A stretch of 64,000 bases of DNA from Rotaria sp. Silwood1 (lineage: Eukaryota > Rotifera > Eurotatoria > Philodinida > Philodinidae), in assembly GCA_905250075.1 (NCBI GenBank), contig CAJNOP010000375.1, positions 62,001-126,000 on the forward strand, read 5' to 3'. The number at the start of each line of letters is the position of its first letter. Positions within the stretch are counted from its first letter, which is position 1. The notes beneath the pieces are model-generated. The model saw nothing but the letters and a program-made list of their open reading frames with translations. It made no database searches and was not told the DNA's origin. A program made the position numbers and the translations under genes. Shown here piece after piece: positions 50,016 through 62,515 of the stretch.

Positions 50016-53000
50016 GAGTTGAGGTTCATAAGGCGCATATATTAACTTTGTTCTTGATTACTCTCCATCTGTCTAACAGTGACAACATGGTCAATTCTAT
50101 TCCTTAGTATCATATATAATTCGCGGAGTTATCATGAAGCTTTCTAAACATATCTAATTCATCAGTGAACTTCTTCATCGACTGCAATTGGAAAACATTT
50201 TTTTCAAAATTATTCATATTATAAGTCATATATTTCGAAGGCAGAGCAATTAAACAAAATATTGTTTTTACCAATCGATAGATTGTGAAGTTCCCTACAA
50301 ATAATGTCTTGGGAGTTTTTCTTCGTTTATTTTCTGTAATCGTTCTACAAATGGATCATATATGACCCATGATGAGGGTAAAGAGTTAATAACAACATAT
50401 ATTCAATTGTTATTTATTAATCTTGTAAGTAAAACATGCTATATTATTTATCAGTTTTATTCTTTCCAATTCAAGTCAAACGGCTACCTGATGATAAAAC
50501 AAATAATATTAACTAAAAAAATCTTATTTATTCTTTTAAAATAACTCGAATATATTCATGTAGGTATATATCTATCTATGGAAATTATTTCACTTTCGTT
50601 TAATATATTTTTATTTTTATTTTTATTGTAATTCTAATGTAACATATATTATTGTTAAATATTCTTCATTTATTATTTATTATAGAAGTTAATTGCATTG
50701 ATCTGTAACAATTCGTTAAAAATATTTTGTTATATTCTCAAATAAAAACAATAATATGTATGTAGATATTCAAATTTTTCTTGAATTTTATCTGAATAAT
50801 AGTATTTATTATAAAATCTCCATATACGGTATTTATCATGTAAATATATATATTGTTGAATAATACACAGTTTTTTAAGCTTTGGTGTTTAACTAATAAA
50901 TAAATGACTAGTTTTAATAATATATGGTAGGAAATATATAATATATTGTTAGAATATAATAGATTTATAGATAATTATTGTTGTTTGATGATCATTATTA
51001 ATAATATATGGTAGATTTATAATAAAAATCGTCATTTAATAGAAAATATCGTTCTCGACGAAACTTGTTCTTTTTAATATTTCGAACTGATTTATCTTTG
51101 AAACAACATTAATTATACAGACATATTTTTATTTGAAAAGAGCATCAAACTTTAATTCGAAAAAGACATCAATTAGAAATTTTAAAATCATGAAAAATTT
51201 TTTTCAAAAACAAAAACAAAAAAGAAAAAGAAATTCTTTGAAAAAATTTCCATATAGTCTCACGATTCTACTAATTTATTCAAAATTGAATTCGGAAATT
51301 TTCTCTTTTATTAAAAAAAAAAACTTTTTATGCAATGCATATAAACGACTTATTAAATCACAATTTAATAAAAAAAAACTAGAGAATGATGAGCCTTATG
51401 ATCGCGATATAAAGAAAAATCCTTAACTTATTAAATAACCGAAATCGATAAATTAATAAATCTAATAGATAACATCGACCCAATGATCAATTTAATCAAA
51501 GTCAATTTGAAGTGCTTGAAAAAGACAGTTGAATTGCTTTGAATAGAATAGAATTAAAATGATTATATTTATTTGATTGATTATCTCAAAAACATTATCG
51601 ATTAGAAGTAAAATTCATAGGAATATGATCAAAAATAACAGTTTAATCAACAATAATTATATTCGAGATATTTACTCATTTAGAAATAAATACCATTCAC
51701 AGATATATCTTTTAAAGTTTCAATGTTTAATGATTATCTTCCATTGTCTATAGTTTAGATATTGTTAAGCATTATTAACAATGAGAAAATCAATATATTT
51801 AACTTGTCTATTATGAAATATTTCGGAAAAAAAAAGCTCTCAATAAAAGTACTCTTTCGAAATATACAATAATAAAAGGTTTTGTTTTGTTTTGTGTGTG
51901 AAAGATTGAAGCTGACAATGAAGAAGAAACATGGAATATTTGAAAATGAAAAGTGCTGTAATCAATCATAATTCAATTGTCGATTATAAATATTTGTTCG
52001 GATATATGTTATTGCTTTTATTGACCATTTTTACCATGATTTATATATTATAGTTCTAGCTACTTTATTTAACAATTATTTTATATTAAGAAAAACAGAT
52101 AAATCGATTTTATTATTTTGAAAAATTACAAAAAAAAAGGTTGTTAGAACAAACTAATTCGTCAAGTCTATATTGTCTAAAAGTATTCAAAATTCCTAGT
52201 CTATAAAGATTAAAAGGTTGATTTATAGATGAAAAAAAAAACAAAAAGTCTTATTCTAAATAATATTTCTATATAGATAACTATCAAATCGATATTGAAT
52301 ATTTATTTTAAAATAAATTCATTATTCATATTAACTTTAGAAAATTTTAATCAATCAACATAAGTTTTTATATTAATTTATATATTATTATTAGTTTTAA
52401 TGAAAATCTGATTATGTTAAAAAGTTCTTATTAACAAACTTTTTTAAATAAAAAATTAATGAAATAAAAGTTTTTCAATTGAAAATTTCAGAGATCAATA
52501 TATTAAAGACACAAAAGCAAAAACCGAATATCACTATCGAGTGATTCCGATAATTAACGCTCTGATGATTCCTATATTAGAACGCCTCGAGATAAATTTA
52601 TCACAGTTGAATTGTTTGTTTTTTTCTCTAATCGGATTTCAATGAAATAAACCGATTTTCTATCGGTGGATTTCTCATTATTAATTAATATATCAATGAA
52701 TAGAATATATATTATCTTATCAACGAAAATCTTCTTATTCTTGTTGTTGTTATTGTTATTTTTTAATGAAAAGGATAGAAAAACACTAATCTTTTATATT
52801 CATATATATTTTTTTTACATATTCACTTTAGTCAACATATCTGAACAAAGAATTTTTCTGTTAATTATATTTTGATTTTGGTTGACGTAAGTAAAATTAT
52901 TTGAAATATTAATAAATATAGTTTTTTATTCGAGATAAATAAGATTTCAACTATTGAATTGTCTTTTATCTTATTTTAAAATAAATTTAAATTGACAAAT

Positions 53001-53207
53001 TCTTAACGAAAATCTTCTTCGAGACAAACATTAAATAAATGACGAAATTATTCAATTAAATTCAATGATTTATATGAAATCATTTAACTACTATCGAAAC
53101 GAAAATAATCATTGAAGAATATTTAGTTAGAAAAAAAAATATTTTATTATTAATTATCTATAAATAGGAACTATTGTTCAAGAGAGAGAACATAGTTTTG
53201 CATTTTT
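50016..53207. other. AT-rich non-coding region
   Basis: Very low-complexity AT sequence. Open frames such as 51133-51423 are Lys/Asn/Phe-rich and have no domain. No RNA gene or repeat beyond simple runs. Confidence 0.5.
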
Positions 53208-53662
53208 TGTGTACTCAATAAGTGAGCACACTATAGAATCGGTCAGTGTGTCCGGCCGTTAACATGATAACTTTCGAAAGGAGAGTTCGATCGTGATGAA
53301 ATTTTCTAGACAGTTTCGTCTCATCAATATCTCTGTCAAATTCGAAGATGAGAATGATTCGTCGAGCCATTGCTAAGTTATTAGGAAAAGTGTTATAATT
53401 TCCTATGCTGTTCTATGCAAACATTGACCACCTATCCCGATTTTCGTAAAAAAACTTTTTCTCCCATAATCAAACAAAAGCTCAGGTATAATATACCATT
53501 CGATAGAGAATTTCACGAGCTAGAAAATGGTATATAAAACATTAAGAAACAAGAAAGCTAACGTCACCTATTGCAAAGATACTTAAACGGAAATTGCTTC
53601 TGTGTTTTTACTTTTTTAAGTACACATTACACTCCGATTTAAATCCAAAGTTTTCACATTTA
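53208..53662. repeat. Interspersed repeat, copy A (shortened)
   Basis: The head TGTGTACTCAATAAGTGAGC starts at 53208 and the inverted-type end CTTTTTTAAGTACACA closes at 53626. A tail with a degraded CTCGGATTTAAATCCGAG-like palindrome follows. The core matches copies C and D (GTGTGTCCGGCCGTTAACA, GGAGAGT, GATGAAATTTTCTA), but the copy is about 300 bp shorter than D, lacking an internal block. No coding capacity. Confidence 0.7.
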
Positions 53663-55611
53663 TTTCACTATTCAAACAAAACTGATAAACAAATGTAAAC
53701 AATAAAATCGGTTTTATTGTTACTGTTAGCAGAGATATTATCTTGTATATATTATGAATATTTATTCGATTGTCAACCAATTTTATTTTGAGTTGTTTAA
53801 TCAATGTTGATTTACTATCTATTATATTCAATTTGATACTAATCTATATATGAAAGAATATTATTCGATTTATCTAGAAGTATTATTCGATGGTAGATAG
53901 ATAAATAGATGGAGAATAGTTCTATCTATCGAGATAAATAAATAAGTTAATATATAATCAAAGATAATTTAAATATTATATTCATAATCATCATAGCTAG
54001 GTTAGATTTATTCAATGTTAAAACTCTAATTAATACGATTCCAGATTATCTTTCGATATATATGTATATGTATATATAAGAAAAAAAAAAAATATTTATT
54101 TAATGAAAAATAGTTCGTTATTATATGATTAATGATCATTTATTAAGTTTTTCAAACTATTTTCTGTTTTTGTTTTATAAACTTAAACAATATTTAGATT
54201 AAAGATTGATTTCAACTTGATAAATTCTATGATTATAATAATATTTATTTGATTATTTATCTCTATCGATTTGATAATAATTGATTTAATAATAACAAGA
54301 ATTTCATTCACAAAAATTTATCTTCTTTTTATTTTTTACGACTAACATTTAATTATTCAACGATAGAAACATTATTTTTTATTCGAAAATTTATTCTCAT
54401 GCCATTATATTTATATATATTATATTGTTTTTAAATTGATAATTATTATAATAATAGAGAAATAATAGATGTCCTAATGAAAAAGATTCTGTAAAATACA
54501 GCTCAAACGCCTATATATATATATAATTTAATTATTTTTATTAACTAACTAATTCATTTTCAAGCTATAGTTGTCAATAAGAAAAATAGAGGAAACAAAT
54601 AAATAAATAATCATTTATTTTTTTTTCATTTGTTATGACAATTATTGAAGTGACATAAATTTAATAATAATATAGTGATAAGAATTTAAACGAAAAATAT
54701 ATTTATTTATTCTTTTATTAAAGATCTTAATAGAGATAGAGATAAAACATATTGAACAAGATTAAGAAAAAACACAAATATATATTAACTTATATTATAT
54801 TCATCAACGTTTTTTTATTTTTTTTGCATATTTAAATAATTTGAATATTTTTTTCAATCTTCGAAATAAAGTACATTGACAATTTCCCGTAAATAAAAAT
54901 TGATCTTTAACATACTAAAACAAACATGAATAGTAACCGATTTATTAAATCAATATAAGAAAATTTAAATTAACTAACGTTAGAAGTTTTTTTTTTGTTT
55001 TAAATAGTCAACGTCAATCTTTACCATTTTATTAACAAATCTATTTAACTACATTAATGAAATATATTAATAATGATTAAATAAACAAAAGATAATCGTA
55101 GAAAAACAGAAAATAAAATATTTATTTGAAATATCGAAATAAAGAAAAGAAAGAAAGAGAAAGAGAAAGAGAGAATTTGACAATCAATCATTGTTAAAAA
55201 ATAAATATTATCTTTTGAGATATATATTATATATTGTTTATTTTAAATAAAGAGAATAAAGTTAAATAAATAATTTCATATTTACCTATAAATCCTAAAG
55301 GATATTATTTTAACAAGATTTTTATTATTTATTTAAAAGACAATTATAAATCCGGTTTGTTAATGCTCAGATTTAGTTCGTTTTCATTTATCCGATAAAT
55401 AAAAAGAAAAAAAAGAAATCAAATGCGATTTCACTAAATCGTTTACTTCTATCGTATTAGTTTTTTCAAACGATTACACATCCTTACACAAACAAAGATC
55501 CATATCCTACGCTCATTATCATTTATTCATAAGGTTTTTTTTTCGAAGATAATCACATTTTATACAATTTATTTTCATAATTGATCAACTTATTTGTTTT
55601 TTTTCTTTTTA
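53663..55611. other. AT-rich non-coding region
   Basis: Low-complexity sequence with an interrupted purine tract (GAAAGAAAGAGAAAG) near 55145. No gene or RNA seen. Confidence 0.5.
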
Positions 55612-55890
55612 GTGTACTCAAAAAGTGGGTACACTACTAAAATCGGTCTGTGTGTCCGGCCGTTAACACGATAACTTTCGAAAGGAGAGTCAGATTGCGA
55701 TGAAATTTTCTACACAGCTTAGTCTTGACAATATCTCGTTCGAGTTCGAAGATGAGAAGGATCCGCCAAGAAATGACTGAGTTATCGAAAAAATTGTGAT
55801 TTTTGACCAGACCTTCCCGGGGGGGGGGGGTACGGGGATTTTTGCGAAAAAACGTTTTTGCTCATAATTATTCACAAAATACGTAAATCG
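55612..55890. repeat. Interspersed repeat, copy B (truncated)
   Basis: The head GTGTACTCAAAAAGTGGGTA and the core through GATGAGAAGGATC match copies C and D. The copy breaks off about 270 bp in, near a run of 12 G (about 55819-55830), and the 3' half is missing. Confidence 0.65.
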
Positions 55891-56357
55891 ACTCAGTTTT
55901 TAACGCTGATTCTGAATCTGATATTAGTTTTGAACTGAATCATAGTTTTGTGTACTCAAAAAGTGAGCACACTATAGAATAGTCAGGGTGTCCGTCCGTC
56001 CGGTTGGCTGCTTACATGATAAATTTTGACAGCAGAGTCAGATTGCGATGAAACTTTCTACAAAGCTTAGTCTTGACAATGTCTCGGTCGAGTTCGAAGA
56101 TGAGAAGGATCGGCCGAGCTGTTCCTGAGTTATTGCAGAAATACCCATTTTTCCCTATAGCTTTCTGTGGAAAAATGGACCCATCGCGACTTTCGTAAAA
56201 GACTTTTCCTATCATAGTCAATTAAAACCCCAACTATTATATACCATTCGATAGAGAATTTCAAGAACTACGAAATGATATATAAAACATAAAGAAACAA
56301 GAAGGTTGACTTACCAATGACAAGGACAATTAAAGAGAACTAGGTTATATTTTGGTC

Positions 56358-58142
56358 CAGAGATGAGCGAGTCAGCAAAAAAGTCGCACCGTCATCGCCC
56401 CGTCCCGCACCGTCGATAAAGTTCCGCACCGCCACCGCCCCGCCCCGCCCCGTCAAAAATATGTTTTAAAAAACTATTTATTGACAAATTTTTCATTAAA
56501 TTTTCATAATGGCTATTTCATTTCATGAGATGAAGAGGCATATTTTAAATGCATAAACATCGTTCCGAAATAGAAAAAAATAAATATATGAAAATGCAAG
56601 GCAATTATAATACAGTCACTCATTTTGTGGAAATCACGTATATTTTCGAATAAAATAGTGATTGTAAGTTTTAAGTTCGAGGTTTGGCGGCTCTCTCCCT
56701 TCCCCCACTCCATTACAGACACTCCACTCAGGGTTGCCAGATCTTCCGATACGGCAGGAAAAATTGCGATTTTTTAAAAGTTTCTCCAACGACTTTCCGA
56801 CGTTCCGATTTTTCCGATTTTAACATATTTTTCCGATCGCCTTCAGATTTCCTAATTTTTCTCCGGTTTTCGAAGTCTTATTTGGGAATTCAAGTTCTTA
56901 GGACATTCTAGAATAGTTTAACCATGACACGACACCACACATATATAGCGATCTATTTCACCATAGTTATCGGGTAGTGAAGCGTCATGAACTCGACAAA
57001 CCACACTGCAGCGATTTGAAAGCATATCCTCCAATAAAACTATGATGTTTTACAGACAATTAAGATCCAGCTTTCTATCGCGATGAACTAACTTTCTCTG
57101 TTCGTTTACTATAGTGTTAATTAAGAATATTTTCGTTTCTGAGCTTTTTTTGTTTCATCACAGATATCATAAAACTAATCATAATCGTATGGGTACTAAT
57201 TTAGCTCTTGCAGAATTGAAAATCGGAATGAGTTCTGTTTATACTTGTGGACGTTTTTATGAATATCTGTTACCTCAACCTGATATTTTGAAGAGTATTC
57301 GAGCTAATAAAAAAGTATGAACAAAAACGAACATTATACAGAATAAGTCTTAGTTTTGTTTTGCATAAGTTTTGTGAAATGCATGTGTGTGTATGAATTT
57401 ACAATACTGATTCTATTGTTTCGTCAAGTTGGTTATAGCATTTTTGATAAAAATAATGTGATCCTGTTCAAATTACTTATGTAGATTTCTCAATCATGAG
57501 TAAATTGTGTAATCGATATTTTCTTTAATTCTTTATGAAATATCATTTCTGATATTGCTTCGAAAAGATGAACAGAAGCAAGATAAAGGATATCGAAGCT
57601 ATCGAAAATATATAGACTAGTTATTTAAGCATGGAAAAATACTTTCTGATTTTCTTCCGATTTCGAGAACGAAAATTCCGACTTTCCCAATTTTTAGAAA
57701 ATTTTTTCTGATTTTTTAATTTTCGATCTGGTAACCCTGACCCCCATCATTACAGACCTCAGCAGCGCATAAAAGGCTCTAGTTTTTATATAATATATCA
57801 ATGATTTCATACGTATTCGGAAAAAAGGTATTTTACAATTTAAAAATAAGGCATCAGGACAAAAAATTAAAAAAATATATGTGAGTTTCACATTTTAGCT
57901 TCTCTGGAGCTGCGCTAACAAGTCTTTTTTTACTGATTAGTTTTGTGAAAAGATTTTAAAATTTTAAAAAGATGTCTCTAAAGGTCTGAGTATATTTAAA
58001 AAATCAAGGTTATACAAAGGCGGGGAAACCGCGAAATTTCGTCATGCACCGTCACCGCCCCGCCCCGTCAAGTTTTAGCACCGCCCCGCCGGCGGGGCGG
58101 GGCGGGACGGGGCGGTTTTACACCGCGGCTCGCTCATCTCTG
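56358..58142. mobile_element. hAT-like non-autonomous transposon, 1,785 bp
   Basis: The left end CAGAGATGAGCGAGTC and right end GGCTCGCTCATCTCTG are inverted repeats. An 8-bp duplication TTTTGGTC flanks the element (56350-56357 and 58143-58150), and copy D of the host repeat has a single equivalent (TTTTTGTCC), an empty-site comparison. Subterminal GC-rich repeats (CCGCCCCGCCCCG on the left, GGCGGGGCGGGGCGGGACGG on the right) also fit hAT elements. No hAT transposase is readable, so it must have depended on another copy. A second inverted-repeat element sits inside it. Confidence 0.88.
56729..57739. mobile_element. Nested inverted-repeat element, about 1.0 kb
   Basis: Starts CAGGGTTGCCAGATC and ends GATCTGGTAACCCTG, an imperfect inverted pair, with mirrored inner stretches rich in TTCCGATTTT and its complement. 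Flanking 8-mers (ACTCCACT and ACCCCCAT) agree only partly. A longer near-repeat (CCCCCACTCCATTACAGAC before, CCCCCATCATTACAGACC after) is also present. A 68-codon open frame (57114-57317) with RMGTNLALAELKIGMSSVYT may be a captured gene piece; its family is uncertain. Confidence 0.65.
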
Positions 58143-58529
58143 TTTTGGTCCACGATCTAATTGATCCACAAATAGAGCTTTATCTTCCGATCACACTGAT
58201 GATACTTCGAGGTTTTCAGATATGGAGAACTCGAATGTGTACTGCACTTCCATCGAAATACTATTAGTTGCGCAGTGACCAATAGAAATGAAGTTATAGG
58301 AAAAACGACTTTCTTAGGGCAAATCAAGGGAAAGAGTTCAAACTTGAGCTGTATTCGGCCCATGTCCTATTGGTTTGGCAACGCGCAATAGAAATAAACA
58401 TTTTAAATGGTAGATTTCACAGTATAATTTTGATATTCAGACAGTCTAGGATGATTGATTTGTATGATTCACTTTTTGAAGTACACATAACTCTCGGATT
58501 TAAATCCGAAGTTTCCGCATTTATCTTTT

Positions 58530-59303
58530 TGTGTACTCAAAAAGTGAGTACATTCTAGAATCGGCCAGTGTGTCCGGCCGTTTACACGATAACTTTTGAA
58601 AGGAGAGTCTGATCACGATGAAATTTTCTACACAGCTTAGTCTCAACAATATCTCGGTCGAGTTCGAAGATGAGAATGATTGGCCGAGCCATTGCTGAGT
58701 TATTGCAAAAATAGTCATTTTCCCTATGCTTTCCTATGCGAAGATCGACCTATCTCCGCTTTCGTAAAAAACTTTTCCTATCATAGTCAAATAAAACCCC
58801 AATTATTATATAAAATTCGATAGAGAATTTTACGAGCTACAAAATGGTATATAAAACATAAGGAAACAAGGAAGCTAACTCACCTATTGCAAAGATAATT
58901 AAACGGAAATTGGTTCTGTTTTTGTCCACGCTCTAATTGATCCACAATTCGAGCTCTATCTTCCAATCACAGAGATGATACTTCGAGGTTTTCTGGGGTG
59001 GAGAACTCGAATCTGTGCTCCATTCGCCTCGAAATCCCGTTGGTTGAGCAGTAACCAATAGAAATCAAGTTATAGGAAAAACGACTTTCTTATACGGTAA
59101 ATCAAGGTAAAGAGTTCAAATCTGGGTTGTATTCACCCCCAAATCCTATTGGTTAAGCAGTAGCAAATAGAAATCAAGTGTTTATAGAAAAGGTTTGCGA
59201 GGATAATTTTAATGTCCCCACATTCTAGGATAACTCATCTGTCTCATTCACTTTTTGAAGTACACATAACTCTCGGATTTAAATCCGAGGTTTCCACATT
59301 TTT
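58530..59303. repeat. Interspersed repeat, copy D (most complete)
   Basis: The head TGTGTACTCAAAAAGTGAGT is at 58530 and itself folds (TGTACTCA...TGAGTACA). The end CTTTTTGAAGTACACA is at 59266, inverted relative to the head. The tail contains the perfect palindrome CTCGGATTTAAATCCGAG. An internal part repeats GAGAACTCGAATCTGTGCTC-type text and AAGTTATAGGAAAAACGACT. No protein is encoded. It serves as the reference for copies A-C. Confidence 0.75.
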
Positions 59304-59640
59304 ATTTGAAAACTAATCAATATTATTCTTTATAAGTTTATTAATATATATGTATATATATATATATACATATGTATATAGATGATAATGTTTAAGATCT
59401 TCTATAGATACGATAAATATCTATAAGAAAGTTATTTTCGAAATAATTCAATAATTCTTTTAGTAACAATTTTCAATAAATGATATACTAATCATCGACT
59501 ATCAACAATGATAAAAAATAATAGAACAATTGCTAGAATAAATAATAAATTATTGTTCGATTTTACTGAATATTGAGAATTTATTATTGTCATGATTGAT
59601 TATTGAGCAAAATAACAATCATCTACAATATCCCAGGTCA
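59304..59640. other. AT-rich spacer
   Basis: Contains an AT dinucleotide-type tract (about 59340-59380). Nothing else is visible. Confidence 0.5.
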
Positions 59641-61200
59641 TTCAATCCGGCCTGTAGATCCTACCGGAAACTGTCGGATCCTATATCGGATCACATCGGA
59701 ATTCGTCGGATTCGCAATTAAATCCGATCGGAACCCAACCGTATTTCACAGGATTCCTAACTAACGGATTACGTCGGAAAGGATCCGATTGGTTCCTGTC
59801 GCTACTGCTAGTCAGATAATGCCGTAACCACCAGGATCCTTTCACAGAGAAACGTCCGATAACGTAAGATTTCGATATAATACAGTCGGATTTCATCAGA
59901 AGTTGGCTGAGTCTGTTTCGATTGCACGAGGATTCAATCAATATTTCATACAGATTTCATTCAAGCATTCTTAAAATTTCCAAAGATTTACTAGAGATTT
60001 CTGAGAATTTCATCCAATTTTCCTCAAGATTTCTAAAGATTTTTCAAGGATTTCATCGAGATTTCTGCAGATTTCGCAAGGATTTCCTCAAGATTTATAA
60101 AGATTTTTCAAGGATTTCATCAAGGTTTCTAAAGATTTTCCAACGATTGAATCGAAATTTTGTACAGATTTCACCAGGATATTATCAAAATTTCTAAAGC
60201 TTGCACCAGGATGTCATCAAGAGTTTAAACGATTTCTACTCTTTCAACTGAGATTATCCCTGGAATCCAACAATGTATATACTACGATCCTTCTTAAAAT
60301 CGCACAATACTTGTACTAAGATCGTTCCTAATATATAGAACTTAATTAACCAAATTGCAGAATTCACTTGATATATGAACGTAGAGACCTCCTTATATAG
60401 ATCGATATCTGTAAAATAAAACGGTGAATGAAATCTGGACAAAATCGGATTTCCAGATTTTTGATTTTGTTGTTGAAAATTTGTAAATATAGAAATATCT
60501 AATTAATTAATTGATTAGCTGATTGATCTGTCAGAATATATTCTAATTCTTGAATCCGATTACGTGGAAAATATTACTGTTTAAGAAAAACGAATCATTT
60601 AACATCGGATGAACCTCGGGAGCATATTAGAAATTTAGTTGAAATATTAATGAAAACGCTTTTATAAGAGATATGCATTTGTAAAACTGAACGGCAAAAG
60701 TTTATTGAACGATTATTCAAAGTATAGATTTCGTCGCTATTCGATTTTTTTCAAGGAATATGAGAAAAACTTGAATGACAATGGAAAAGAAGAGAGCGAT
60801 GATATTATTTCTTCTAGACCCCTAGCCATTTCGCTGAATCGCGTACATAGTTTACGGAGTATTTCCGATATGTGCCAGTACCTGATTCTTGTCGGATCTA
60901 TGCCCTCCGACATGAAAAAATCCGATCAATGGAACTTCTGTATTCTTATACAATCCGACAAGTTTCGATACCAGTGATTGATCGGTTTTATGATGGAACC
61001 CGGTGTCATGTGAAACCACAAATTCCGGCCATTTCTTGACATCAGATTCCCCTGAATCCCATCGGAAGCGAATAGATCCTGAGATCGGATCTGACCAGTT
61101 CCGAATATATGAATTTAGCCGGAACTCGATGAATCCGATCAGCGGATATCAAAGGAAAACAGTGGATAGCATCAGAATCCGACAAAAAGTAACCGACCGA
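59641..61200. mobile_element. Putative element with TCGGAT/ATCCGA clusters at both ends
   Basis: Two dense clusters of TCGGAT or ATCCGA words flank a central region: 59641-59900 and about 60540-61200. Between them, at 59945-60230, is a degenerate tandem of AAGATTTC-type units; AAAGATTTTTCAAGGATTTC recurs 64 bp apart at about 60035 and 60099. Clustered short motifs near both ends resemble subterminal transposase-binding repeats, but I found no clear terminal inverted repeat or target duplication. Minor open frames have no domain. A satellite origin is possible. Confidence 0.4.
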
Positions 61201-61204
61201 ATCC

Positions 61205-61280
61205 GGGTGGGTGTGAGTGTGGGAACCGGAGAAACATCTACACCCACACCCACCCACATCCACACCCACACCCACACCCT
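61205..61280. repeat. Interstitial telomere-like tract (TGTGGG on the minus strand)
   Basis: The minus strand of 61240-61280 reads GTGTGGGTGTGGGTGTGG and then TGTGGGTGGGTGTGGG, a hexamer array with few errors. The plus strand just before (61205-61223) carries GGGTGGGTGTGAGTGTGGG, so the two halves face each other and could form a hairpin. TGTGGG is the telomeric repeat I recall for bdelloid rotifers. Confidence 0.7.
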
Positions 61281-62515
61281 AATTTTTGGAGCCACTGTAT
61301 ATTATATCGAAAAAAATCTTCTTATTTTATTAATCAATATAATATAATATTTGTTAATAAAAGTTAAAATTTAATTAATGATTTATTTTTAAAGTGTTTA
61401 TCTTTATTTCTATTTCAAATAAATATAAGAATTTCATTGTTAATAATCATTTAATTAAAAGAATTCTAGTCGATTTTAAATAAAATAAATTAATCAAATA
61501 AAATCTGAAACAAAAAAAAACAAATAAATTGATATATATATAGGTTTTGTTAAAGTATGATTATTCGAGATAATATGGGAATTTTCTATTGTTAAAGTGT
61601 AAGGATTAAATTAAAATGTAAGCTATTTTATTATAAACATCTATAATAAATGATTAATCAATAGATTTGTTTTTTTTTTGTTTTCGTCAATTTAAAAATG
61701 AAAATGCCAAGTCTATTCTATTGATGATCATTTGAGCTGAAAAATGATAAACAATATTTTATATCGAGATGAGAATTAGCTATATTCTATTTTTTAAAAC
61801 AAAAAACAAAAAACATTTCTTTTTTGTTAAATAAAAACTAAACAAAATGAAAATAAAAATGTTGATTTCTAATATAATTCTATTAAATAAGATAAATTGT
61901 TAATTAAAAGTGATAAATGCATTAAAAATAATGAAATTGAATAAATAAATGATAATAGAATATGATATATAAATATCTATAGATTTATATATAAGATAAT
62001 TAATCATGTTTTTCTATCGATAACTAGATATATTCATTTAGAAAATAATATCTATATCTATGTTTTATTTCAAATGACAATAAAATAAAAATAATTTCTT
62101 TTTGGTTTTTGTTTTTTAATATAACAAAATTAATTAATTAATTTTTCTTTTTTATTGTTCTCCTTACTTTTTCGAATAAATCTTAAAAACGAATATAATT
62201 ATTGTTTTAACATATCTATATTATAGAAATATTTTAAATAGAATTTGAAAATGTTTTCGTTTTTATATTTAAACAAATGTTTTATCGCATTGAAACAAAA
62301 CAAAAAAAATATCGTTTTAATTATCCTTTTAAAATTTAATTAAATAACAATAATAAATAAATCCTTGTTGAAAATAAAATCGACAAGATTAATCGATTAT
62401 ATTTATCTAATTTTAAATGTAAATTATTTCATTTATTTAATTAATTCATGAAACAGATAAGAAAAATAAAATAAAATATATTTTCTTCTGTTTTGTTTTG
62501 TTTATTTATAGATAA
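61281..62515. other. AT-rich spacer upstream of the GPCR exon
   Basis: No gene. The last bases (TTTATTTATAG, ending 62511) look like a 3' splice site a few bases before the GPCR ATG, so part of this may be an intron in the 5' UTR. Confidence 0.4.

Larger units (their letters stand above)
55949..58524. repeat. Interspersed repeat, copy C, interrupted by a hAT-like element
   Basis: The head TGTGTACTCAAAAAGTGAGC is at 55949, the end ACTTTTTGAAGTACACA at 58487 and the palindromic tail runs to 58524. After subtracting the inserted element and one target copy, its length is about 746 bp, in line with copy D (737 bp). Sequence on both sides of the insertion aligns without a break to copy D. Copy D follows directly, so C and D are in tandem. 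Confidence 0.8.

Noticed and set aside
51133-51423. 97-codon Lys/Asn/Phe-rich open frame
   Set aside because: Composition is what AT-rich sequence gives by chance, and it has no domain, exon signals or supporting neighbours.
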